The notes beneath the pieces were generated by a model. That model saw only the letters and a program-made list of their open reading frames with translations, did no database searches and was not told where the DNA came from. Made by a program: the position numbers and the translations under genes. Below, piece by piece: positions 45,667 to 56,457 of a stretch of DNA of 64,000 bases (position 1 is the stretch's first letter; every line of letters begins with the position of its first letter). This DNA is from Amorphophallus konjac (taxonomy: Eukaryota; Streptophyta; Magnoliopsida; Alismatales; Araceae). The stretch covers positions 73,617,491-73,681,490 of the forward strand of contig CM040124.1 in assembly GCA_022559845.1 (NCBI GenBank), read 5' to 3'.

Positions 45667-47639
45667 GGTATTCTGATGGATCCCAAGGTCCTGTTGCTGC
45701 TGCTGTTGCTGGGGTTACTGTTGCTGTGGGGGTTGCTGTTGTTGCTGTTGCTGGGGTGCCGCCTGTTGCGGCCTGGCTTGTCTCTGCCTCTGCTTGATGT
45801 CCTCGATCAGCTGGTGCATTTGGGCCCAATCAATCCTCTGGCCCTCGTGTAAGTCATACACTAGATCTCTAAACTGATAGCATCGTTCTATCGTGTGCCC
45901 GGGCTATCGATGATATATGCAATATCGGGACTGATCGGTGGCCGAATTCCAATTCTGACGCTCCGGAGGCAATTGAATATCACCAGTATACATCAAAGCA
46001 GAGAAAATATCAGGCAATGTCTCAAGAAGAGGAGGGTAATGGGTCGTCTTTGGGCTCGATCGAGCAGATCCATAAGCGGCGGGTGGAGGAACATTATTAT
46101 ATTGTGGCGGCCGCTGAGTTGGGGTGGTGGTGGTTGTTGTTGTAGGTATTGGGGAACTAGGAAAGTGGGTTGGGGAACTTGTGGAGTGGCAAACTGGGGG
46201 TTGCGTGGAGGCTGCGGGAAGCGAGGTGGAGCGGTTTGGTGGGGGAACTGAACAGTTTGAACCTGCTCGTTGATTTGTACTCCCTCAGTGACGGGGCCCT
46301 AGGACTTTCTGGCGGTTTTGGGTTTCTGGGCCTCAAAGAGTGAATGAATAGGGGAGTCTTTAAATTGGGTTTGTATGAACCGAGCTCTACTGTATAACTG
46401 GTGCATATTCGAGATGTCATTCATTGCCAAAATATTTCTGAATGTTGGGGTGGCGTTGGAGATCAATAACTTGACTTTTTCTTCTTCCGGGATCTGCCCG
46501 GGCACACGCGAGGCCATCTGCCTCCATCGATCTGCATAGGTTGCAAAGTCCTCTTCCGACTTCATCTTCTCCGCTACCAGATCGGTGAAGGAGTATTCGG
46601 GACCGACCCGATCTTGGAACCTCTAGATGAACCTCTCCTTGACGGTCTTGAAATTCTCGGCCTCCTCCATAGGCAAAGTATAAAACCATTCCAGGGCGGC
46701 CCCTTCCAATGATCGGCGGAATAAGTAAGCCATCAGGCGATCATCATGCTGGAACTGTGCTGACTCGTAAAGAAACTCCCGAACATGGATGAACGGGTTG
46801 CCGTTCCCGTCATATTTTCGGTACACGGGGAGCTCTGATTGAGGAGGAAAATGAATGTCCCTGAAGTTAGGAATAGGGACATCAGCCAGAGATTACGGGC
46901 CAACCCGCTTGTGGAGGAGGTCAATTTGTTGCTGCATAGTAGCCCATTTGTCAAGAATTTCCCGTTCTCAGGATGGGGGAGAAGGAGCAGGAGGAGTAGT
47001 ACCTGAATACGTAGCCAAAGGAAAAGCTTATTGAGGGGGCGGCCCGTAAGATGGATAATGGGCCAGGGAAGGGCCCACATCCGCATGAGCTAGCTGGGCG
47101 GCCCCTGGTTGCAACCGAGTGAAGTCTGCCGGAGCTACGAGGGCCTGTGACGATGGAGAAACAGTGGCATAGGGATCAAGGTAAGGAACATATGGGATTT
47201 GAGACTTCCCCTTATCGAGCGGCTGATGGGCCGAGGTAGAAGCCTGGCCCATTTCCATGTGGGAGTACCGAAGGACCTGAGGACGCGTGGGAGTAAGGTT
47301 AATAAGGGCCACAGAGGTGGTCCCAGCAACAGAAGATGTAGTGGCAACAGCGGTCATGCCACGAGAAGGGATTGAGGTCAGGGCATCGGCCCCTTGCAAG
47401 GCTTGCCGGATGAGATGGAGCTGGGTAGGGTCCAGCTGGGCCATCATGTTGAGAATCTGATTGGCCAGATTCTGAATGGATGGATTCTAAAGAGAGGGTT
47501 GGGAACCCTCACCGAGAACGGTCGGGAGTGGAGGGGCAATCCCCTCTCGTCCCTGCATATGGGTGACCCTAGGTGGGTCCTCAAGAAGGCCGCGAGGAAG
47601 AGAATCCTCGTGGGACTGAGAGAAGTCGTATGACGACAT
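45667..47639 (-). pseudogene. gag: Tat-2 gag, multiple nonsense codons and a frameshift
   Basis: The minus-strand ATG at 47639 opens MSSYDFSQSHEDSLPRGLLE. The frame is interrupted by stops at 47487, 47028, two near 46900-46970, 46623 and 46299. Gag domain blocks are clear: NPFIHVREFLYESAQFQHDD, LMAYLFRRSLEGAALEWFY, ISNATPTFRNILAMN. A frameshift lies between 46299 and 45829. The tail carries long CAG/CTG-rich glutamine runs (45640-45770) and a CYRFRD segment matching the Tat-1 gag tail. Confidence 0.85.
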
Positions 47640-48877
47640 GGAAGGTGATGAATCAAACAAAGGATTGAAGTATGAATGGAAATGAGAACTGACCCTAAGA
47701 GATGATCCTGAGGGAAAGAGACAACCCCACATACACCAAACACCTAAGACTAGGGCAAACAATCCTAACTAAAGCAACCTCAAACAAACAAGCATCCAAG
47801 GGAGAGGAGAGATGAGAAGAGAATCAAGCATATGAGCAACCAAGTTGTCAAATGATGCACGACAATTTTTTTTAAATTCCCCTTGTAGGACCTTAGTGGA
47901 TTAATTAATATATGACTCTGCTCAACCACAAGGTACCTAACTAGGATGGGAAATGAGGAGCTGGGTGACTCTATGGGGATCTCTCACTCGCGGATCCAAA
48001 CCCTAGACTGGGGGGTGGACACGGTACAACCTGCCCAGCGTCCATGTGGGAATCCACGGCTCACGGGGGCTTACGGAGGTCCTCAGCAAGGTCCCTAGTC
48101 GTCTCCAAGGAGTATGGAGACGAGAGGAAACCCTACCTCGGTCGGAATGCAACTACTATGAAATACATGAATGGTCCTATGTGCACCGGAGTGCATGCAA
48201 AATCTAGCCTAGCAACTATCAAGCAATAATCAATCAAATATATAAGCAATGAAAATAATGATGCAACAATGATATGGGAGCAGGGGGGAGATCAATAACT
48301 AGCACCAAAGCTCATAAATCTCATGGAATATGGCAATCAAAATGAACAATGAGTGCACTGCGGCACCACAAGGATGGTCTGTGTGAGACCGCTCAAAGGG
48401 ACAGACGGTCTGTAAAGGACCGTATCAACCAGGGAGCAACCGAACAGCAGAATAACTGTAGAAAGAATCACAGAATGCTGGAAATATGGCAGGGATGACG
48501 AACGTACCAGGACGCATGGTCTGGCGACAACTGCGTATGATCTGGGACGGCTCTCCAGTAGCCGTGCACCTACAATCAGAACAGCCAGAAGCGTACCTGT
48601 GCCAGAAAGATGGACGGCTAACAACAGGCCGCTCAGAATGTTAGATGGTCGATGGAGGGCCGTCTGTGATAGAACGGTGGCAGGAGACCTGGCACTGTTC
48701 GCAGGGACGGACGATGGAGGATCAATCGCTCGGGGAATGAACGGCTCGGGGAGAACCGTTCACGCTCCAGAAGGCAGAGGATGCGCCCAACCTACAATCA
48801 CTCGAAGAAGAAAACTAAAACAATGAAAAGGGGGGTCAGTAAATCACAAGCACGATGGGCACCAGGCGTCCTACCGT
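47640..48877 (-). other. Tat-2 leader with 19-bp dyad array
   Basis: Between gag ATG and PBS on the minus strand. 48365-48770 holds about seven dyads of the second type: ACGGTCTGTAAAGGACCGT, ACGGCTCTCCAGTAGCCGT, ACGGCTAACAACAGGCCGC, ATGGTCGATGGAGGGCCGT and ACGGCTCGGGGAGAACCGT, all 19 bp. No gene found. The last bases, up to 48877 (ACGGTAGGACGCC on minus), are the inner part of the PBS. Confidence 0.6.
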
Positions 48878-51330
48878 TGTAATGTCCCGGATCTTTCGGA
48901 TCCTTCTTTGTGGGTCCTAGATCTGGTTTATCAGAGTGTCTGACCCTGTTGTGTCTGAAATTTCGTTTCGGACATCTTTCGTGTTCGGATCGGCGCGATC
49001 CGGAGTCGTTTCGGAGGCCCGGAGTGTGTCCGCGGCTTTTCCGTGCGTGTTTTCCGATTTCCACGTAAGGGTTTCGGCGAATCCTTCGGAACCCTGTAGC
49101 GGGTGAACTGGGTCGTTCACCAACCCCCGAGTGGTGCCGTTGCGATCAGCGCGTCTAGACGGTCGAGGAGGTGTATTTTTCTATTTTTCAGGATTTTTTC
49201 GATTTTCCGGATTTTCTATATATATCAATTCTTTTTCTTTTCTTTTTACCTTTTTCTTTTCTTCTTCTTCTTCCTCCTTCCTTCAACCGTGAGAGCTCCC
49301 CCTCTCCCCCGTGGCCGATCTTCTTCCCCCGGGAGACCGAGACGCGGCCCCTCTCACTCCGGCAACGGCGTGGCAGCGGCGGCGGCGGCGAGGCGGTCCC
49401 GGTGGCGTGCTTTTCGCGGCGAGAGGCGGGGCGTTCGTGGGAGTAAAAGGTTCATCCTTGCTTTCGGCGGTGATTCGGCGGAGCTTTCGCTCCATTGAGG
49501 TAGGGAGACGAACCCCCATGCTCATCCCATCGTTCCCCGTGCTTTGTAGGCCGAGGGGAGGTCGAGAGGGCGTTTTTTAGCGGGTTTGGGTGAAACCATG
49601 TTTTTGGGGTTTGTGAGCCGATCCGCCGTCTCTTCGCGTTTTTGGCCGATCCGAGGCGGTAGGTGCATGCTAGGAGGGTTGGGGAGGGTTCCCCCTTTGT
49701 TTCCCCATCATCGGGGGGTGATTGGGGCGTGGAATGGAGTTTTCGGCCATTTCCCATCGTTCTCAGTTTTCCGGGGTGATCGCGGTTCACCAGTAACCGC
49801 TATCAATGGTAGCGGTCAGGTGAGGACCGCCTTCATCGGATTTTTGACCGTTAGGCCTTAGAGTGTCGGTGGCTGATCGCGGTCTTGCGATAGACCGCGA
49901 CTGTTAGTCGCGGTCTGGGGACGACACGGGCCTCGAGGCATTTTTTTGACCGTTGGTTCCTGGTCACGGTCCCCTAGGGACCACTACTGTGTAAAGGCGG
50001 TCATCAGGCGACCGCCTTCATTTTTCTGGTGCCGGGGTGGTCGCGGTCCCAAGAGGACCGCTACCTGGTGGTTGCGGTCCAGGGCAGACCGCTACGACCG
50101 GAGGCGGTCCTCTGGTGACCGCGTCTACCGTTTCGTGCCGATCAAACCCGGGTGAGTGGGTCCTGACCCCTTTGTGTTGTCTTACGGTCCGACTGATGCT
50201 TGGCATCGTGTGGGGACTGTACGAGGGTGCCGCGGGGATCCCGGGAGGTGATACATCTGTTGGTGCTACCGAGAGTCGGTGTGGTACAGAGGATGACCTC
50301 TGCACCTTGTTAGTGTTGGTCAGTGGTTTCCGTGGATTAGTCCTTACTTCCAGTGACCCTACCACTAGTCGTAGCTTTCCCACGGCACGCGTGTGCTGGC
50401 TCGCCTGGGAGTGGCTGAGCGGCGTACCCGAGAGAGGCGGTGAGTAGGCTGGTTACCGCAGGGCCCCCGCGTACTTCCGAGTCTGGGTTTAGGGGGAAAT
50501 ACCAGCTAGAGGACAGGCCTAGGGCGTACGGTCTGAGTGTGCACACGAGGCTGAGGGTTCGGACCCGCGCTGACGAGCGTGACCTCAGCTAGTCCTTGTT
50601 TTGCGGTTACTTCTGGTTACTGAGTGTGTCTGAGTCTCACGCCCGGGGCGTCGTAGCTAGACACTTGTGGCATGGTATAAGACGTCAGGGGACGCATCCG
50701 GTCGTTCTTCTAGTGGGTGGTGCTCCTGTTCACTGGCAGGCGTGGACTCGTGTTTTCTAGGACCGAGGTTCTGTAGTACGGTACTGTTAGAGTAGACGAC
50801 TTTTCCGTTTATTTATTTCAGCTTGTTGGTTCTATCGTACTCCTGTTAGGTAGGGTTACCTTCCGCCTTCTCGCTTCTCGTGCGAGGTGGGGATTCGCGG
50901 GATCCCTACTGGGCCAATGAAATGAGGCTCACCCCTGCTTTTCAAGTGAGGCGGGGTCTTCGAGAGGCGCGGCCGAGTTTCAGCGCGGTTCTTCTAGCCA
51001 GGGTTAGTCACCAGTCTGCCAGAGCCGGGGCATGCCCCGTGTAGTTGTACTCCGAGGGATGCCCCGTGTAGTTGCACCTTCTTTCCCGTTGACTGTACTT
51101 TCCTTTGGACATGAGACACTGTGGACCTTGTAGCAGTTTATTTATTTATATTATTATGTGCATTTTATTTTGGATTATTGTGATATCTATGTGGTCGTTG
51201 CAGCTTCTCTTGTACCCCCACACCACTCCTTTCTACCCTTCCGAGTCTTCGGGCTCGTGGGTTGGCGGGCCGAGATTCGAGACACGCCGGTTCCTTTCCG
51301 GTACTCGGATCCTCGGGTCGTCACAACCGT
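48873..51330 (+). mobile_element. Solo LTR with TSD accgt, inserted in the Tat-2 PBS
   Basis: LTR 48878-51325 (2,448 bp), TGTAATGTCCCGG ... GGGTCGTCACA, flanked by accgt at 48873-48877 and 51326-51330. No PBS, PPT or coding domain inside, so it is a solo LTR left by recombination. Removing it and one TSD restores TGGCGATCACGGTAGG on the minus strand, which matches the Tat-1 PBS at 14 of 16 positions or better. Gypsy Tekay-like by termini; TATA-like CTATATATA at about 49216. Confidence 0.9.
49868..50125. repeat. 19-bp CpG dyad array in the solo LTR
   Basis: About six dyads: GCGGTCTTGCGATAGACCGC (20 bp), ACGGTCCCCTAGGGACCAC, GCGGTCATCAGGCGACCGC, GCGGTCCCAAGAGGACCGC, GCGGTCCAGGGCAGACCGC and GCGGTCCTCTGGTGACCGC. 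Mostly 19 bp, with GCGGTC and GACCGC ends and different centres. Confidence 0.85.
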
Positions 51331-51347
51331 GATCGCCACAAAAGAAG
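51331..51347 (-). other. Outer part of the Tat-2 primer binding site
   Basis: The minus strand reads TTTGTGGCGATC then (after the solo LTR) ACGGT. The TGGCGATCACGG core is the same as in Tat-1 at 7123. Confidence 0.7.
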
Positions 51348-52218
51348 GGTGTAGATATACTTTCTCCTCCTGAATCCATTCCTTTTCCAAATGTCTTCCC
51401 AATGTCTATTCTACCATATCCGACATGAGAAGCAAATGGAGACAGAAGAAAAGGAGGAAATAAGAACCTGTGATCGCCACCAAAGCGTCGAACATGATGA
51501 ACACGCCGTACTTTGGAAAAAGGGAGAGACACTCGCATGTCTGCAGCGCTGGTTAGATGAGCGGTTGATGGAGAACCGCCTATAGGATGCACGGTCTTAT
51601 GATAGACCGCCTAAGGACGCTGCAGAAGATGCGGGAGGAAGCGCTCCTGGAAGTTGAACGGCTCTGTAACGACCGCAGGACGAAGAAGGACGGCTGAAGA
51701 TGCACCGCACGTCTCCTTGCATGGACAGAAGAGAACCGCTCGAGACCACCGAGCCAGAAGTCGCAAAGGGGTCCAACCTCCACCCTCGCCGGCCAGAGGG
51801 GATGGGCCTCGTGCTAAGGATTGCTGACCTGTAAAACAATGTAAAAACACAAAGAAACAACCTAGATTAGAACTGAATGGTGTAGTATATGTCAAAATAA
51901 TGAGGAATAAACGTGACTAAGTGGAAAGGGGGATACCTGGGGGATTTTAAACCCCTAGGGTGTCAAAGACGCAGGTGGATGTGTGCATGGTGATGAGAAT
52001 GAAGAAGAACGTGGGGAGAAAGTAATGCATGTGATGAAAAAGTGACGAAACCTATCAAACACAAAAGACTCAAAACTTGACTACTCCCTGAACCGGAGGC
52101 TTGTATGGACGTAGAAAGCCTCCCTCCTTGATGCTAGGTCGCTCAAGAATGCGGCAGGGCTTCGCCGTCGACCAAAAATCTCCCCCCCCCCCCCTTTTCA
52201 AACCCGGCCTTTAGGGTC

Positions 52219-52227
52219 TATTTATAG
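52219..52227 (-). promoter_or_regulatory. TATA box of the Tat-2 5' LTR
   Basis: TATAAATAG on the minus strand within CTCTATAAATAGACCC, about 870 bp before the LTR end. The retrogene sits 190 bp upstream of it and faces the other way. Confidence 0.65.
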
Positions 52228-52396
52228 AGCCTAGAAAGCCTAGCTCAAAATTAGGGTTCCAGTGGATATTAATCCAAGATATCAAAAGATAAAGTGAAGA
52301 TAATATCCTTAGCTTTCGTTAGGATCAAATCTCATCCGATTTGGTTGAGAATCCACGGAGAAAATCAAGGACAAAGTTGAGGGTTTAACCACGGAT

Positions 52397-53363
52397 AAAA
52401 GGGATGAAATCTGTCCTTTTTTTTCCTTTTTTTTTGATCCGCCGTAGTGCCCACTTTCTTCTGTTCACATGTTTTTCTGAGGAATTTCTTTTCATGCGCT
52501 CCCGCCCATCTTTCTGGTTTTTGTTCACATTTTGCAGCCTTATCATGGGTTTCTTCTGGGTATCCTGAGCCCATTTTCTGGGGTTCGGCTTCGGTTACGG
52601 TGTCGATCTGGCCCGTGGGAAGATCATGAGCAGATCGAGATGGAACAGGGACATGGTTGAAGATCTTGACCTCAGACTCGCACCCTCGTTCGTTTCAAAA
52701 GGAGGGATGCTAGCGAACAATTTTGTTAGGGGTTATCCTTCTAATATCATAACGATTGACGACGATGACGATGATGTGCAGGTGTACTCACCTGGGTCGT
52801 CCAGAGAGGTGAGGATGTTCTTTCCTTGTTCAAATTCATGGGTACCTCCGCTTACGGAAGAAGACTTGGAGCTGCGGCTTGGACTCGGAGCATATTTTAG
52901 GCATGCTGGGAACTCAAATGGCAGCACAAAGATACCTCAGGACGGAATTCGAGATCCACATGCTAGGAAGCGTGGCAAGAAGAAATTGGGACAAACATCA
53001 AGCGGTAGTGGCGCCACCCAGGGTGGGAAGGAGATAAAATTGAGATGTGCCATCTGTATGGACACCATGAAAGAGGAGACATCAACTGTTTGTGGTCACA
53101 TCTTCTGCAAACCTTGCATCACCAATGCTGTGCTAGTACAGAGGAAGTGCCCAGCCTGTCGAACGAAGCTTTCCATCCAAAATATTCACCGCATTTATCT
53201 CCCTGGGGTGACCACCTGACATCACCATTATTAAGAGTAGCTTCTTCAAGTTATATCACTTAATTCTGCCCATCTGTCAGCACTCTGCTGCATGTTTTTC
53301 CCCCCTTCGGATGGGATTTAAAAGTAAATGCGAAGCTGTCAAAAAAAAAGGGATGAAATCTGT
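52397..53363 (+). mobile_element. Processed retrogene insertion with poly-A and long TSD
   Basis: Target site duplication AAAAGGGATGAAATCTGT at 52397-52414 and 53346-53363, a poly-A stretch (53341-53349) directly before the second copy, and an intronless ORF inside. This is the signature of LINE-mediated reverse transcription of an mRNA. Confidence 0.9.
52626..53219 (+). CDS. RNF4-like RING finger protein, intact retrogene
   Basis: 197 aa, no stop or frameshift. Residues about 143-183 form a C3HC4 RING with all eight zinc ligands (CAIC..CGHIFC..C..CPAC: LRCAICMDTMKEETSTVCGH and so on), close in form to RNF4/Slx8-type RINGs including the closing IHRIYLPG. N-terminal part: NIITIDDDDDDVQVY at about 38-52 looks like a SUMO-interacting motif (hydrophobic core then acidic run), and two LxLxL words (LDLRL near 16, LELRL near 81) look like EAR repressor motifs. 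RNF4-type proteins ubiquitinate SUMO-modified nuclear proteins. Start: first ATG after a pyrimidine-rich leader. No promoter of its own is expected; it lies in an LTR, head-to-head with the LTR TATA. Confidence 0.85.
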   Translation: MSRSRWNRDMVEDLDLRLAPSFVSKGGMLANNFVRGYPSNIITIDDDDDDVQVYSPGSSREVRMFFPCSNSWVPPLTEEDLELRLGLGAYFRHAGNSNGSTKIPQDGIRDPHARKRGKKKLGQTSSGSGATQGGKEIKLRCAICMDTMKEETSTVCGHIFCKPCITNAVLVQRKCPACRTKLSIQNIHRIYLPGVTT

Positions 53364-53387
53364 TAAAATTCAACAATCGATGGGATG

Positions 53388-53830
53388 AACGGTCTTACGA
53401 TAGACCGCTCAACTGGATGGGCGGCCATCTACTGGCCGTCCAACCCCGTCGATGGAAATTCAAAATACATTATTAATAACCCAAATTATCCGTTGAACTG
53501 ACCGAAACCTTCGCCATTGGACTCTCAGGGATGAACGGCTCCGATGAGACCGTTCAAATGTAGAGCTGCCAAAGACAAACCGTTCTAATCCTATCGGTGG
53601 AAAATCAAAATAGATAAGATAATTAGATAATTATCTGAGAAAACCATCGAACGCAGGACTCTGAGAGATGAGCGGTCACCATCAGTCCGTCCATCAAGTT
53701 GAACGGCTAGGACAGGGCCGCATAAATACTTGTCGGTGGAAATTCAAAAAATTACCCACAATATTCCAAAATATTTGGACGGTCTTCATTCAACCGCACA
53801 TGGATTGAGCGGCCAGGGATGAACCGTACA
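53388..53830. repeat. CpG dyad array, upstream part of the Tat-2 LTR
   Basis: ACGGTCTTACGATAGACCGC (20), GCGGCCATCTACTGGCCGT, ACGGCTCCGATGAGACCGT, GCGGTCACCATCAGTCCGT, ACGGCTAGGACAGGGCCGC, ACGGTCTTCATTCAACCGC and GCGGCCAGGGATGAACCGT; 19 bp except the first. The retrogene separates this array from the TATA box. Confidence 0.75.
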
Positions 53831-54682
53831 TGCAAATGGGCCTTTGAAACTTATAGAAAAGCCCAATCAACCAAAACCAAGGCCCGTTAAGCCCTGAATT
53901 AACTTGGACTTAACCAAGGAGGGAGGCAGCCCATAAAATTGGCCCAAAACATGCCTGAAAATAGCCCCAACGAGTGATGGACAACTCGAGGCATCAACAA
54001 AGGGGAGTAAGAGAAACGACTCAACTTATCGGCATAAAACAGGTGTCAACATTAATGAGTCGACACTTTGTGTTCGGGCATCGGTTAGTGAACCGGACCG
54101 CTGGGCTTCTTCCACACTTCACTCACTTGATTTGGCTCGAACCCAAGACTGCTTGGGTCTTCTTGGCTGATTCCATTCGAACCCAAGTGGCTTAGGGCTC
54201 TCATCATCGAACCCATTCGACCCCAACCACCTCCATTTACTCTATATCTCACCTTCTAAAACCCACTCACCCTCTTCCACTGCCCTAAAACCCTCTTCAC
54301 ACGCCTTTCCTCCTCCATCCCTCACACCAAGCCGCGGGCGATCTTCCTCTCCCCAAAGCCTCCGCGGTCCTTCTTCTCCAGTCTTCCTCTTCCTTAAACT
54401 TCCCTTTGTCTGCGCCGCTCAACCCCAAGGAACCCTCCGGCGGGCGGCGGCGTCCGCTCCTCTTCTTCCTCCTGAAGCATTCGTGGCGTCATCTTCTTCC
54501 ACTCACCTTTTCGTACTGGAGCATTCACGGCGCCCTCCTTCGAACCACATCCGTTTGGAGCAGTTGCTGCGTGTGGAGTGAAGACCTATCTGCTTTATGG
54601 AAAACCACCGACTGCTCAAGGGACACCGTGCTGCGTCTCCGTCCTCCATCTGCTTGTATTTAGAGCTGTCCGAGCTGTAAAA

Positions 54683-55879
54683 ATGGTACCCAAGAAAAGA
54701 TCAGTACATGAAAGAGAAGAATCCTGCATTCAAATAGAACTATGGCGCGAGGATAAGGAAGCCCAAGCTCAGAGGAAGAAGAGAGCTGAAGAGAACAAAA
54801 TGCTGGTTGAAAGAAAGGTATTGCATCCCCGTGCTGTTCATTTCAGAAGCATTGAAACTGTGTTACCAAAATTGGTTGAACTTTTGAGAAGGCAGCCCAA
54901 CTTGATCCCTTTCATGTCCGAACATAGGAGAGTTTATCATTCTCTTGTACATCAGTTTTATGGAAACATGGTTGTGAAGAATGATGAATTGCACACAGAA
55001 CTGGATGGGCACTCTGTTCCATTGACTGTTCAATTAATTGGAAATGCCCTTAATATGCCTTATGATACCGGAATTATTTATGGGGAAGCCATATATTCTG
55101 AAGAGCTTGCCTATGAGCTTATGACTGATGAGGTAGTAGCAGAAGGCTGTGTACCCAAGTTAAATACAAACAATTTTCCACCACTTCAAAGGATATTACA
55201 CCACATGATGACCACTATTTTACTGTCTAGATCAGGGTCAAGGGAACGAGTGACAGATAGTCAGAAATTTCTATTTGTTCAAATTATGAGTGGAGAGCCA
55301 GTCAACTTCCCCTCTGTGATGATGGAATACATAACCAGCTGCAGAAAATCAAAAAATAGAAATTTGTCTTATGGTGTTGTATTAACCCCAATCGTTTAGT
55401 ACTTGCACATTGATTTAAGCAAACAGGTCAGTCATGCAATTCGAGATGCTGATATTTACACCATTCCATCAATCTGCAACAATATGGGATATGAGCTGAA
55501 GAACGGAAAACTGGTCCGTACTCTTAGATCTCAGAAAGGAAAAACTCCAGCTGCAGAGTCTGATCCTTGTGAAGGTGAAGAACAAGAGGAACCTGTCAGA
55601 AGAATTGGAGTCTCACAGCCTGCATCTTCAGCTGATACATCACTGCACATCAAGATTGATGAATTAGGTGATGAAGTCTGCAATGTAAAGGAATCAGTGG
55701 ATGTGCTCACAAAGGAAGTCAAAGAATTGAAGCTCCATCACGAAACATATCTTCAGAAGTTTGCTGCGATGGCCGATTCCATTGATTCCCTCCACACTGC
55801 TCTGGGCATTCAAAACTCCAAGTTTGATGACCTATCTGATTTTCTCCGACGTCCACCGACACCTCCTGCCTCCCCTTGA
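54683..55879 (+). pseudogene. Sirevirus B env-like ORF (Transposase_32-like), one nonsense codon
   Basis: The extra ORF between pol and 3' LTR of Sireviruses; its role is unknown and no membrane segment is evident here. Starts MVPKKRSVHEREESC at 54683, in frame with an upstream open stretch from 54578. Residues about 50-240 match the plant transposon protein domain seen in these ORFs (HSLVHQFYGNMVV, IQFIGNAL-type LIGNALNMP, LHHMMTTIL). TAG at 55397-55399, then the same frame goes on (LHIDLSKQVSHAIRDADIY) to a C-terminal coiled-coil-like stretch and PPTPPASP, TGA at 55877. The frame is otherwise clean. Confidence 0.75.
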
Positions 55880-56443
55880 GGCTTTGATCTTTGTCACTCT
55901 ACTTCAATTGACTCCAAGCTGATTGACTCTCCCCTTTCACTCCTTTTTGTTGATGACAAAGGGGGAGATGTATGTGCAGCCTTGTGTCTTGTGTGAATGT
56001 TATCTTTATGTGTGTCTTGTGTGGATGTTATGTTTATGTGTTGGTTTTGTGACAATTGGCATCATGATGTTAAATGTTATGTGTGGACATGGTTGATGTT
56101 AAGTGATATTTTGTAGGAACATGAGTATTGGTAATGTAATTTTTTGGTTATGGATTGCTTGGTACAGCTTGTGAATTGTGGATAGGAAATCCACTTTTGA
56201 ACCTTAATTTCCTTTGATGCCTTAATTTCTGTTGATGAATGAATGCATTAATCCCTTTTGTTCAATGGACCACAGCTTAGTGAATTTGTTCAATGTGTAT
56301 GGATTGCATTTCTAGAATGAATGTGATTGGAATGTTAAACATGGTTTCATGTCTAGGATGCTTGATGTGAGTTGAAATTCCTTGAAACACATGTTATTCG
56401 TCAAGTCTATTTTGCCTAGTTGCACATAGTATTTGTCATCGTC
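55880..56443 (+). other. Sirevirus B 3' untranslated region
   Basis: T/G-rich DNA between the env-like ORF and PPT, no gene. A first GACAAAGGGGGAGATGTATG at about 55953 looks like a second polypurine tract. Confidence 0.5.
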
Positions 56444-56457
56444 AAAAAGGGGGAGAT
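56444..56457 (+). other. Polypurine tract of Sirevirus B
   Basis: AAAAAGGGGGAGAT immediately before the LTR start TGTTGAACC; typical for Sireviruses. Confidence 0.85.

Larger units (their letters stand above)
38341..54051 (-). mobile_element. Tat-2: second Tat-clade gypsy element, minus strand, 3' end missing
   Basis: Minus-strand order: LTR (54051-51351), PBS, leader, gag (from 47639), protease with G-patch, RT, RNase H, second RNase H and integrase (to 39708). It has the same architecture and PBS word as Tat-1 but clearly diverged protein sequence. It carries a solo LTR and a retrogene as passengers. No 3' LTR is in the window. Confidence 0.88.
51351..54051 (-). repeat. Tat-2 5' LTR, carrying a retrogene
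   Basis: The minus strand ends ...TATATCTACA at 51351 (same TCTACA end as Tat-1), just outside the PBS. The proposed start TGTTGACACCTG at 54051 resembles the Tat-1 start TGTAGACACGCC; an alternative start is TGTTGATGCC at 53999. TATA on the minus strand, TATAAATAG at 52219-52227. About 1.75 kb without the retrogene. Dyads lie at 51556-51600 and 53388-53830. Confidence 0.7.

Noticed and set aside
45504..45852. Plus-strand ORFs in 45272-45852
   Set aside because: Opposite strand of the Tat-2 glutamine- and proline-rich gag/pro linker; low-complexity shadows.
49103..49580. ORFs in the solo LTR (131, 91 and 89 codons)
   Set aside because: CT-rich and GGC-repeat tract in an LTR leader; no domain.
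54683..55879. Retroviral envelope function for the env-like ORF
   Set aside because: No signal peptide or membrane segment visible; the ORF fits the plant transposon protein domain instead.
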